DNA of 64,000 nt from Ornithodoros turicata (Eukaryota; Arthropoda; Arachnida; Ixodida; Argasidae), in NCBI RefSeq assembly GCF_037126465.1, contig NC_088201.1, forward strand, positions 80,752,273 through 80,816,272, given 5' to 3'. Every line of letters begins with the position of its first letter. The first letter of the stretch is position 1. The translations under genes were made by a program, and so were the position numbers. Below are positions 30,118-40,400 of the stretch, one piece after another. Below the pieces are notes generated by a model. It was not told where the DNA came from. It worked only from the letters and a program-made list of their open reading frames with translations, and searched no databases.

Positions 30118-31268
30118 ACACTACATGTACTGTCGCGGCCACTGTTAACCATTGTCTTGTTTCCGTGGCCTCCAAGGGCTCGACTACCGGAGAACAGGGG
30201 ATATAGCAATGGAGCGGTAAACTATCAGTTTGGGGGCGGCCAGTTGCAGGTATAGTATTGTTTGTTGACAACAACTCTAAGGAAAACTGCCCACGAGCGA
30301 TGAAAGAAGCCCCAGAAACATCATTCACGCACGTCTTAGATAAGCAGCCTTCTTTCATTGCGCTTCAACCGTTGTTTTTGTTTGTTTGTTTTCGCACGTG
30401 TTCACAACAAGTGATACTATGTCAGCACCCTGTCATCCCCAAAATAACAATCGACCGGTCTAGTGCTGTTTTCGCTGTTCCCTGGTAGTCGAGCGCTTAT
30501 CGGAGAGAGGCGACGGAAACGGGAGATTGGTTAACAGTGGCCACCACAGTACACAACGAGGCAGTGATAACCAGTCTTCATCGCGTAGTACATGACACAT
30601 AGACTATCCGCCACCAGTTGCATTACGTCGACGTCGCGATCGGTGTAATAGCGAAATATGGAGAGCTCATTTGTTTTCCCCATTCGGAGACCAGGTCGAA
30701 TTGGTGATCGGACGGGTGGCGTACATTGTTTTTGCAGACTCCCACACAGTCTGTCTGGCGAGAAAATTCAGAGCCAGAGACTGGAATAGGAAAATGTCTC
30801 TAATTATCTTGAATGCCTCGACGAGCACATGATTGTTCTGATGATTTGGACAAACCGCATTCAACATGTCGCTCCAACAGATATAAGGATGGTGACATTT
30901 TCCTTTCAGTTGATGATGCCGGATAATGTACGGCGACCACCTGCCGCACGCATCATCTTTCGATTGGGACAAGGAATCGCCAGCGGGAGGCTGCTTGACA
31001 TCCGACCAGTGATCGCCTGTCACTTCGTCGTCGTCGACGGCGGCAGATAGTTCTCTGGAACCCAAGTCCTTCTACGACTTCTAGCAGTTTGCAACAGGTA
31101 GTGCACTTTGCGTTTCGAACGCGTGTTTTTATAATTCAGTACGAGCTACTTCCCCGATTCGTAGTACCCTTCCACAACTTCATATTTTACCGTTCGTGTA
31201 TGATAGGCAACTATGTAACTAACTTGTAATCGTAACTATGTTAATCATTTCTTCCGTATCCACCTGAT
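30118..31268. other. About 1.1 kb without a recognisable gene
   Basis: A minus frame at 30667-31065 has ordinary composition but no recognisable domain. I see no repeat structure. Confidence 0.3.
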
Positions 31269-31276
31269 ATTTGAGC

Positions 31277-32405
31277 CAATGTTGGAGATTTGAGATCTCG
31301 AATTTGATTTAAATCTGGATTTAAATCCACAAGACAAACTTGTAGGTTTGATCTGGATTTGACTGGCGGCTTCATTGTGAACAGGATTTGGATTTGGACT
31401 GAATTACACTTTTACTCAGGGATTTGGATTAAATCGCATTTTTGCTTAGGGATTTGGATTGAATCACGTTCTCTTATCAAAAATTTGGTTTTGGGTTCGG
31501 ATATCCATAATTTGCCATGAAATTTAGCCTATATGCATGAGCCTATATGCCTGTAACGATGTGGATGCTTGTGCGACCAAGGCGCAATGCTTGCTCCGGC
31601 TCTGGCTGTCTCTGCTATACTTTGTAATGTAATGCTGGCAGTAAATCAGTGCACTTCAATATGCGGCAAATGGGCCTCTCTGAAGACCTCGGCGACTCTT
31701 CATAGGATAAGAGGCCGTTCTTGGGTGGTATACTGCCCGAACACTGCAACGACAGTTTTGCACGCTGCTTACGTCAATATACGGTCTATTATACTATATG
31801 CGCGGGGGAAAAAAGCGCTAGGATCCGTCTTATCCTTCCTATTCCTCACCAATTTTTGCAGCGCTGTATCATTATGCTGCTCTCCCATCTCTTTATTTCA
31901 CGTATTTTTGGTGCATATTGCACAGCAAAAAACTTATCACGTGGCAGGTGTACCGTACAAAGACCAGCGACAAGGAAGTAATAAGGACGACATTTTCCGC
32001 AGCACAATATTCGTGTCCTGCAATCAAGTTCCCTTTTCGTTTGCCGCAGTATATGCTCGTGGGGCTCCACTGAAGTACTAGATGTCTTCCGTGTTTCGCC
32101 TCTTTTTCTTAGCTGCGCAACTGCTAGGAATTCGTGTTAGTAATTAGGTATTATTTGTAAAAATTGAAGCTTCAAAAACTGCGCTACCGTTCCACAACTG
32201 TTCAGGAGTGTTAGTTCCGCTTCCGGATTTGTGATGGATTTAAACGGGGGTTTGATTTGGCGAGCTGAAAATAAATCCAGATTTAAAGTGATTTGATTTA
32301 CTCGAATAAACTTATATCTGGACTTGATTTGGATGTGATTTAGCGCCTTCTACAAACCGCGGATTTGATTTAAATCCGATTTGTTTCCTCAAATCCTTAA
32401 CACTG
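31277..32405. mobile_element. Non-autonomous hAT-like element with GATTTAAATC repeats
   Basis: Ends CAATGTTGGAGATTTGAG and, inverted, CAGTGTTAAGGATTTGAG, with flanks ATTTGAGC (31269-31276) and CTTTGAGT (32406-32413), 6 of 8 matching. Both ends are packed with GGATTT(G/A)/GATTTAAATC words (31300-31460 and 32225-32390). The middle has an open frame on plus (31569-32081) without a transposase signature. Confidence 0.65.
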
Positions 32406-32413
32406 CTTTGAGT

Positions 32414-33350
32414 ACCTAGACGAGTGATCCTCTGTCCAACGCTCCACAGCCGATTATCTTTTCGGCATTGCACTTAGGGGGAAGAGTTGCACCGATATGC
32501 AATCCATAGCTTAGAGGAAGTTGTATCTCATAATAACCACTACCTCGTATTGGTCATGCCTTATGCTTCAAATGCTTCGCTAAAAATTGTCTCAGGGGTA
32601 AGAGGATGTTTCCACTAGCATTGAACTTTACCTGCTCTGATGTTCCAACCGTAGCACTAAAGAGTCGTTTCCGATATGCTATTGACTGTGCCACTACCCT
32701 GTGTGCCCTACCCTGCCACCCCCTATCCTGTGTGCTGTGTGTGATTTTAATCGCAAAAAGGATACTCATTTCTGTCAAAGCAGCCTCCTACCTACCCTCC
32801 AACTTCTGTGGATGGGCAACCTGTGCTCGAAACTTGCTCGTTGTGTTGTCGGGAAACATCCAAAGATGCATTTGAGAGCCGATTCATACAGAACTGGTCG
32901 GCCATTTTTTCTGAGAGAATCTCCACGTGTAAGCTTATTTTATACCAGAATGCATTTATTTCATTGACGTTGGCACAGCGAAAAATGCATAGTGAGGTGA
33001 AACGCCCATTTTCAAACCGAAACCAAAAATACAGTTTTTCAATGCTTGTCTTGCTTGAAACTAGGGGGCGGTGGCTCGAACCACGCTTGGAAACTGGGAA
33101 CAGTTCAAAACCTATGCGGCGAGCGATGATTTGGTTTTGATCCGGCGCTTACGTCGTTGGCGAGGTGCGCGGGAATTTTAAAGATGTGGCTGTCGTCCCC
33201 TCCGGTGACGTCCGTTGATCGATTTTTAATGAGAATGTTATTAAATGACATTGTGCATTATTAAATGTTTTTTTTCAAACTGCTATTAAATGTCCCTCCA
33301 GGTGCCTATCAAACCCTATGGACATATGAGTTCCCATTAGAATGTTTTAG
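32414..33350. other. About 0.9 kb without a recognisable gene
   Basis: Mixed-composition sequence; open frames on plus (32606-32967) are not convincing. Confidence 0.3.
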
Positions 33351-33385
33351 TACATCGTACGCTACCGCATTTGCGTACGTAACTG

Positions 33386-33468
33386 ATAGCGTTGGTGGTT
33401 CTGCGCACTGCGCGAAGCTGTCTTTCTGTTATGGGCGTGCGCAGAACAACCAACGCTATCCCTTATCT
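33386..33468. repeat. Imperfect palindrome, arms of about 26 bp
   Basis: GATAGCGTTGGTGGTTCTGC at 33386 is inverted at about 33442-33468 with one or two mismatches and a loop of about 30 nt. It sits between other small palindromes and may be a MITE core. Confidence 0.75.
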
Positions 33469-33551
33469 ATCTACTAAAACTCTCATCTGAGTTATACGAT
33501 ATTTTATCGTGGCGGCGCCTGCCCGATGTTATTCAAGTCTGAGAGCCCATT

Positions 33552-33583
33552 GTTACGTACTCTCTACGTATAAGAGTACGTAA
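33552..33583. repeat. Palindrome GTTACGTACTCT / AGAGTACGTAAC
   Basis: Twelve-bp perfect arms with a loop of about 8 nt. GTACGTAAC also occurs at 33374-33383, so these may be ends of one small element. Confidence 0.65.
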
Positions 33584-33589
33584 CCAAAG

Positions 33590-34280
33590 ATTAAGACAAA
33601 ACGATTAACTTACGACATGCTCACCATTTCGGTAAGTGTCAAGGATGGGGACAGTTACAGTACTTCTGCTGTTGTAGTGCACCTCTTTGATCCATTTCCT
33701 CCGAGCTGCGCGCGTGTTCTCCATTCAATCAGCAAGTTTTGCACAGGTCATGAGAACTTAGCTTCATTTCCTGCATTATGGAGTTAATGTGTGCATTGTG
33801 AACCTTCTAATATTCGGTGTTACCGTCAACGTCCGAGGCCTAATGAGATTATTGAGAATGTAATGTAAGAAAGTAACTATTGGATCATTATCGTGCCACA
33901 TTGTATAAGAGGATGCCAATCACTGAACAGTTGAATCATATTACTGCAGAATGTGATATTCTTGCGCCAGAGAATCCCGAATCAAGTCCAATATTACTGC
34001 AGAATACCCCACAATGAGCAGAACCGAAAAACTATTCCGTGCTACATTACACGGCTCAGTGACTTTACTTGTTAAGTAACATTTGCGACAATCACATTCG
34101 AAAGTACGCTGATGACTCGACCAAACTGTGATACGGCTTTGCAACTCACTCGTGAGGATTATGATAAGAAGCAGGTATAAAGTCGTAGTTGCTGCTGTGC
34201 TCTGAAAATGTCAATCATCATCACCGTCAAGCATGTATAGAAGTCCAGTTTTACAATTGCAAGGTTGTTAATATTTGCTT
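33590..34280. other. No gene seen
   Basis: AT-rich, with no repeat or open frame I can support. Confidence 0.3.
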
Positions 34281-34282
34281 AC

Positions 34283-34429
34283 TCAGCGATACAGTCGTTT
34301 AGCCTCTGGGTTGTCTGTGAAGCTCTTTTTGCGGCCGTACTTCTTCCTAGCTTCCTGCACAGCAGGAACTGTGTTCATTGTTTTTCCCACATTGCCCAAC
34401 TTGAACTTGAAACACAGCTTCCATGAGTC
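34283..34429 (-). CDS. Candidate single exon of an uncharacterised family
   Basis: The minus strand has TTTTATTCACAG/GACTCATGG at the upstream edge and TGA/GTAAGC at the other. The 48 codons are open and protein-like (DSWKLCFKFKLGNVGKTMN, then VQEARKKYGRK) and end in TGA immediately before the GT. It resembles the W...L...R...P-VQ-x2-R-x-K-YG segment seen in large uncharacterised animal proteins, possibly the family at 37457-42958. Function unknown. Confidence 0.4.
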   Translation of the reverse strand, partial: DSWKLCFKFKLGNVGKTMNTVPAVQEARKKYGRKKSFTDNPEAKRLYR

Positions 34430-35360
34430 CTGTGAATAAAATTCATCCACAACATCTAGTGTGAAGGTTAGTAGAAAAAACTGGAAAGAGAAAGCATAAA
34501 ATGGGAGCAGCTTACTTAAAACTAAATATGTACGCAGAACTGGAGCAAGGAAGGCATCACGTAATTATTGGCAGAAATGCTTATGAAATAACATGCCTGG
34601 TGATGTGCGCACTGCTAACCTCAAGTAAAATAAATGACAGTTATATTATAAACGCGCAATTTAGAGAACACATTACTGCTTGAAAACTGTTAGTGCTCAT
34701 ATTTGCATTGTAATTTTATAAGCCAGGGAATATGCTTTGCTACCGATGTGGATGAGCATGAGCAACTCTGTACAAGACAGTTGTTGTTGCTTACAAGCCG
34801 ATGGTTCGCCGATCCGTGGTTATCCAGGAAATAATTCCACCTTTGGCGCGTCTAACAGCTCTCCCGGCCTAGCATTGTCGATGCCGACTTTTATGCTAAA
34901 AGAAACTGGAGACAGCTTATAGTCGTACTCTCGACAAGCCGCTCGAGGTTTCGTACTTATATCTCCCTGAGATTAATCTGATATCAGTCCCTTATGTCCA
35001 TCCACAGTTACCAGGTTAGCCCAGCTGCCCAACCATTGTGAACAACAGAGCCTCATCAATGGCCTCAGCTCGATGAGTTCATCCCAATAGCCCTGATTAG
35101 AGCAGCATAACTTGCTCATCAGTCGTCATAAGCCACCTAGCTTATCAGTGAGCAGCCTCTTGTCAGGTATCCACACACTTCATGATGTGGATCATAGCTT
35201 CCTGGAGGTTTCGTCGACATATCCCTGATCAGGGCAATATGTTTTGCTTATGAGTGTATATCGAAATAAGCCGTCTAAAATAAACCACCCAAATAAATAG
35301 TACCAAAATAAATCGTTTGAAATCACGCGGAAATAAATCGTGCCAAAATATATCCTATTA
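34430..35360. other. Non-coding, with degenerate AAATAAATCGT repeats
   Basis: Between 35265 and 35350, AAATAA(A/G)(T/C)CGT-like words recur every 16-20 bp. Around 34930-35230, three loosely similar segments share GAGGTTTCGT and CCCTGAT words. No gene is seen. Confidence 0.35.
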
Positions 35361-35374
35361 ACACTCCTACGTTT

Positions 35375-35776
35375 TTGTTAAATCCCCCTATCGACGAGAC
35401 AACAACCGCCAGCTATTCCGACACTGGCGAGTTTCGAAAACCCCCACCAAAAAGCCGTCCCGGCATCTTCTCTCCCGGCGGTCGCCCATATGGACGTCAA
35501 AGCAGCGGTGGCGGCCCTCACCCCGCACCAACGAGTTTTGACAGGAAACGCAGACGGCAGCAGTCCGTCGACCGCCAGCCATTATTGCGGCTTCCATGGC
35601 CTCCGCGGCATCCACGGGGCTGGCACAGCGCGCCTCGCCAGACAGCATTAGTCCGGAGGAATAGATATCTGGTCTTGTGTCTCTACGCGTATCATTGCAT
35701 TGGTTCTCGTGTCGTCGAACTTGTTTCCCGTCCGTGTCGTTTCCCTCGGACTCAAGGAAATGCTACCGATCTCTAA
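35375..35776 (+). other. GC-rich island with open frames on both strands
   Basis: A patch of much higher GC content and CpG density than its flanks, open on plus for 133 codons (Pro/Arg-rich) and on minus. No domain is recognised. It might be a promoter-proximal island, a LINE 5' region or an old gene fragment. Confidence 0.3.
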
Positions 35777-36237
35777 TGTACGCCAGCTGGCTTGTGCCGT
35801 TTTGTTTTGTTCTAGATCATTGCATGTTGCGTGCATGATTATTGGATCAAATACGTTGCGGTGACCGCACTGGCAAACGCCCTTTCGTTATATAATTTCT
35901 GGTCAGCTCGAAATCTGCTTACTCAGTCTGCTTACTTGCTGACGGATTGATCAGTTTTCACTGCGGTCAAGCGGAGCAGTTCAACCACTCATCGAATCAT
36001 GAATACGTATCTACCAGGTCTCAAAAAGATCAAACGAATGACACAACCTTTGCTTATGTTTTCCTAGGGCTAACTCCTCCAAGAAGAATAGAGTCTTATG
36101 AGTAACTGCTGGCATACCACACCAAAGTTTAGGTCTCACAGGAATTAAGAGTTACTGTTGTTGCTTACTTCCTTCTTCCATTCTTCAAGCCACATGACGG
36201 CTTCTGACGGCGTTTAATACGCTCTTTCCAGTAGTAC
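35777..36237. other. No gene seen
   Basis: Ordinary AT-rich sequence without repeat structure that I can support. Confidence 0.3.
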
Positions 36238-36480
36238 ACTCTAAAACCGGTGACCCTTTTGTGACACGTTGTAAGTATCACTTTTTTGCAAAAAAGTGAC
36301 GCTTTGCTCAAGTGTCACTTTCAGAAGCTTTTGTTGCTTTTTGCTTTTTGAAGCATGTGCCACGAGAGTTCTCACAGCAAGTGTCACAATCGAGGCCGCT
36401 TACGCGACGCAGCTTGCACGAAACTGTTTGAGTGCAACACTCCGCGAGTGTTACACGGGGGTGTTGGCGCCGCTCTCTAT
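36238..36480. mobile_element. MITE-like sequence with AGTGTCACTTT words
   Basis: Begins TACACTCTAAAACCGG, similar to the TACACT...AAAAA ends at 16671 and 19187. It contains AAAAAAGTGAC, GTGTCACTTT and related palindromic words. The distal end was not located. Confidence 0.35.
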
Positions 36481-36679
36481 ACATAAGCACCATATACAAT
36501 TCCACCTCTCTTGTGCCTGCCCTGCAAAAGTACTTCCTTTCGCGTGCCGGTTCAGTGTTGCTCTCAGGACAAAGTACACAGCATACGAGAAAGTAACAGA
36601 AAAGAAACAGAAACATATATGAGTTCCGCTGACTCCTGTCTCAATTCACAAAAAACGAAATTAAATGCACAACACATAT

Positions 36680-37396
36680 GCAGGGTGTCCCTGTAATTAT
36701 GTCAAAAAATCCTTATTAAAAGAGCACGCTCCAGAGATATGCGGTCGACGATGTTTAGTCTTGCTACGTCTTTGGCTACCTCGTGATGTGGATTTCATTC
36801 GTTGGTAGCATTATTTTCACCATTCTTAAGTAGTCAGCTCTGAAAGTTCTCTTGATATCGACTCTTTTTTATGTCGCTATTTCGAAGCCCGTGATGAGTT
36901 TACTCAATTTCAGCATAGAGAAAATTGGTACTCACAATCAGGGCTGTGAAACACTTCGCCCAGAGTCTTCAGGAATACCGCACAAATTCGTCAATCTTGG
37001 GCATTCTTTTCGCCTCCTGCGACTACCAATTTGCTTAATGGCAAAATGGAGTGAAGTTGGCACGGGCTCCGCAATGGTGACATAAAAAAGCACCATCACC
37101 TAGGCAAGTTTCTGAGTTGACTTCTCAAAAATGTTAAGAAATATAAAAACAAATGAAATCCACATCACGAGGTTGCAAAAACGTAGCAGGACCAAGTATT
37201 GTTGAGCGCCATAGGTCGGCGCAATCATGATCGCAATGCCTTATCAAAGCCTGATGATCGCAATCATGAGTGCGATCACGAAGCACTGGCAAGGCTGCCG
37301 CGATCGTGATCGCGCCGACCTATGTTGAGCGCATGAACCTGTACAGCGTACTTTTTAGAAAACTATTTTTGGACATGGGTCACCGAGCACCCTATA
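36680..37396. mobile_element. TIR element with long imperfect inverted ends
   Basis: The left end CAGGGTGTCCCTGTAATTAT corresponds to inverted AGGGTGCTCGGTGACCCATG at the right (about 37368-37395). Further inside, ATGTGGATTTCATTCG (36790) is inverted at 37153-37168 together with a flanking CCTCGTGATG. A 115-bp hAT MITE sits in its right arm. No coding is seen. Confidence 0.6.
37210..37324. mobile_element. hAT-type MITE, 115 bp, with perfect 8-bp duplication
   Basis: TIRs CATAGGTCGGCGC(A/G)ATCA at both ends, flanked by TTGAGCGC at 37202-37209 and 37325-37332. The arms carry ATCATGATCGC-type words and the element is too short to code. It is nested in the TIR element at 36680-37396. Confidence 0.9.
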
Positions 37397-37456
37397 TATA
37401 CCAGCTAAATATAAGCGCCCCGTATCCAAGGTCCATAACCACAGCTTCGTCTCCGC

Positions 37457-40400
37457 TCACCGCAGTAAGTCTAATATGCGTTTTGCCCGTGCTGACATGT
37501 ACCATTTTTCAGGTACACTCTTCTTGCTCACAAAAATACACTCTAGCAAGCCTAAGAGCTGCGCGTACGCATTAGGATATTCCAAATCCAGGATGAAGTA
37601 AACGCTGAGAAGGAGCAGCAGACCGTCTTCTTGATTAGCGTACTTCTGGAGGGGGACTTTTTGCAGTGTTCTGGGGTCCCTTGACTGCAACGCGATACAG
37701 CTGTCATTTGGTCCCAGGAACAGTTTCGGGCCGGGAATCGCTGCATTCGGAGGAAGGTCACTCTGAAATGTATAAATGTCTTTTTTTGTTTTGCTTTTTT
37801 GTAAATAATATGTGTAACAACAAAAACCGCCTGTCGTCTGAACGTGATTGCAAACCACAACCAGAGAAGGATATAATATTCAATAACGTAATACATCACA
37901 TTTGCAAGTGAATTTTAAAAGTGTGACGCAGTATGTCTCACGCTTGCCTCTGCCTCAGTGTCATTGCGTGACTACGTACCTCACACCAGCCACAAATGCA
38001 AAAATGCAGTAACCCTGTCAATTATTGATACCAAATTGCAAAAAAAGAAAAGAACAAAGGTGTCTGAATATTTTTGTTAGTTTTTTGTTTGCTAAATCAG
38101 AGCTCACATCACACACAGATGCCTAAAGAGTGGCAGCTTTGGCGTACCAGTGTGATTGCACATTTTTTCGAATGCTTTGGTTGGAGATACTTCGCCAGCT
38201 CAACGTATGTGTGTTGCCCCTCTTGACTAGCCAACTTGCTCAGAATATGTGTGTGCTGACTGCGCATTTCTGCCAAGGTAGCCTTGAAAGGGAGCTACGT
38301 TTCGCGCATCAACTATACGCGGAAGAAAAAAAATTGCCGGTTAGTGCACATTCTTCTCTGTAGCATCTTGTGTGCCTTCAGGCGGGCACACATTCTTCTG
38401 CCATGAAATAAACTGGCAGACAGTGCGTAACGTCCGTTTCCCTCTGCTCGTAAAAGTATTTCAGTAGGATGCAGACGCGAGCAACATCGAGCTGGTCGAG
38501 AGCAGCTTTCTCGATCACTTGTAAATTTAGCACAAAACACAATTAACTAGCACCGTTACTGTATCATTTGATAAAGTAATTGTTTGTAAATCAAGTAAGG
38601 TCAGCTAAGGATTTGATAAATAATTTGAGCTACCTAGAGTTCATCCATGGCGGCCTCGGCGGTCAAGGTCACATGACTCTCCTCCTGTGATCCCGTTTGT
38701 GCTTTTTGTTGGCTCCGCAGTTTAGGCATCTTCCTTCGCTGGCGCAGCCGACGAATAAAAACGCTCTGAGAGGAAAGTTTTTTTTACATCACACTACGGA
38801 ATCCTTGCAGTAAGTAAACACTGATTGTCTGAGGTCAAGTTAACCGTAGCGAGTCGTACAAATATGCATAATCCGTAACTGTTAAGCTAGTTTCATTGAA
38901 ATATCCCTCTCTGATAGGGATCAACAATTTGGAGACGTACCGAAACACTGCCATTGGTTATCTTTGTTCCAGGCTTTGTCTTATCAAACAGCAGATGAGG
39001 ATGTTCCTCAGCCAAGGCTGCTCCTAGGACTTGGTACTGTGTCCTCTTTCTTCCCATTGGCACATCATTGACCAGGTTATTTTCACTACCAACCAATAAG
39101 GCATACTTAACGCTGTCCCAAAAATCATGCAACCTCAAAGCACACCCTTAGTCAAGATAAAACAGGAGTTCATCTTTTAACTGCGAGGACTGCTACCGAA
39201 AGTCTGAAGGATGCAATTCATTTCCCAGCAGTAAATTTTGTACTGTTCGTGAGAAGGTAGGGAGTGGATGCTTTCACTTGCTAACCTGCAGAAACCTTAG
39301 TCATTAGAGCATACTCAGTAGAACATATTTTAGATGCCAAAGACAACAATTTTTTTTTATACACAAAGGCGCAACTCATGGTGCAACACTTCACAGTCAA
39401 GATTTGTTATGCGCAATAAGTAAAATACACTTGAACTTTACCAGGCTTCGCAAACGAAAAAAAAAATCCCACAAAAATCTAGGCGAAAAATGTTCCCATT
39501 ACGAAGGAAATCTAACACTGAAAAAATACAGGGTGCTTACTTCTTTTCTTAGGAGTAGAGCATTTTGTGACAAAACTATGACAACTGCCTAAATGTTATG
39601 TTGCTGTGATCGCTTTGTTATCAAAATCATGTAAGAATTCAGAAAATACACTGTGTAGAAGATTTTCAAACTTCAAAACAGTGAAAGCATTTAGGTACAC
39701 CGAAAACATATTCCGCAGATGGGTAGTCAAGAATGGGCCACGGATACATAAGCTCTCCTGTCACAGCAACTACCTTTGAAGATGTGTCCTTCAGAAGAAA
39801 GCAGTTCAAGCGGTCACTGTATCCCTTTTTACCATTAAGGTACTCTCCAGATAATGGGAACAATCGAACAGCTCTATCTGTAATATACATGCGAAAATTA
39901 CTGCCGAGTGCTTGCCGTTGAGTACAACTACGTTATTCGGCTGAAGCCGGACGTTCTGCACCATCGCATATGGCACAGGAAGGCCAATCGATGCCTCCTG
40001 CTGCTCAACAGTAGCCTTCCGGAGCACTTCCGCACTAAGTTTACAGCAACCTTTAGGGTGCTGAACATCAATTTCACGCATCGTGTTTGAGTTTCCTTTC
40101 CAAAGTGTGAATGAAGCCCTCAGCTGAAAAAATTCCGCGACAGAGTGGGGTATGTTTTTGAAGTTATAGAACTTTTTAGATTTTGGAACGGCATTTTTAC
40201 CCTCGAAGCGCATTGCCCAATGGTTTCTTCCCGGCCCATGTTGTTTGAGCTGTTCTCCCAAGTGCACATGCATACGGAGCTTTGGAATGAAATTCTCCGT
40301 TCCATAGGAAGACACATAAAGCTTGTGATCCTCCTCAATCATGTCCTGCAGGTCACCTATTCCATCTGCTGAAAGTACAGGTGAGGTGCAGGTGAAACGT

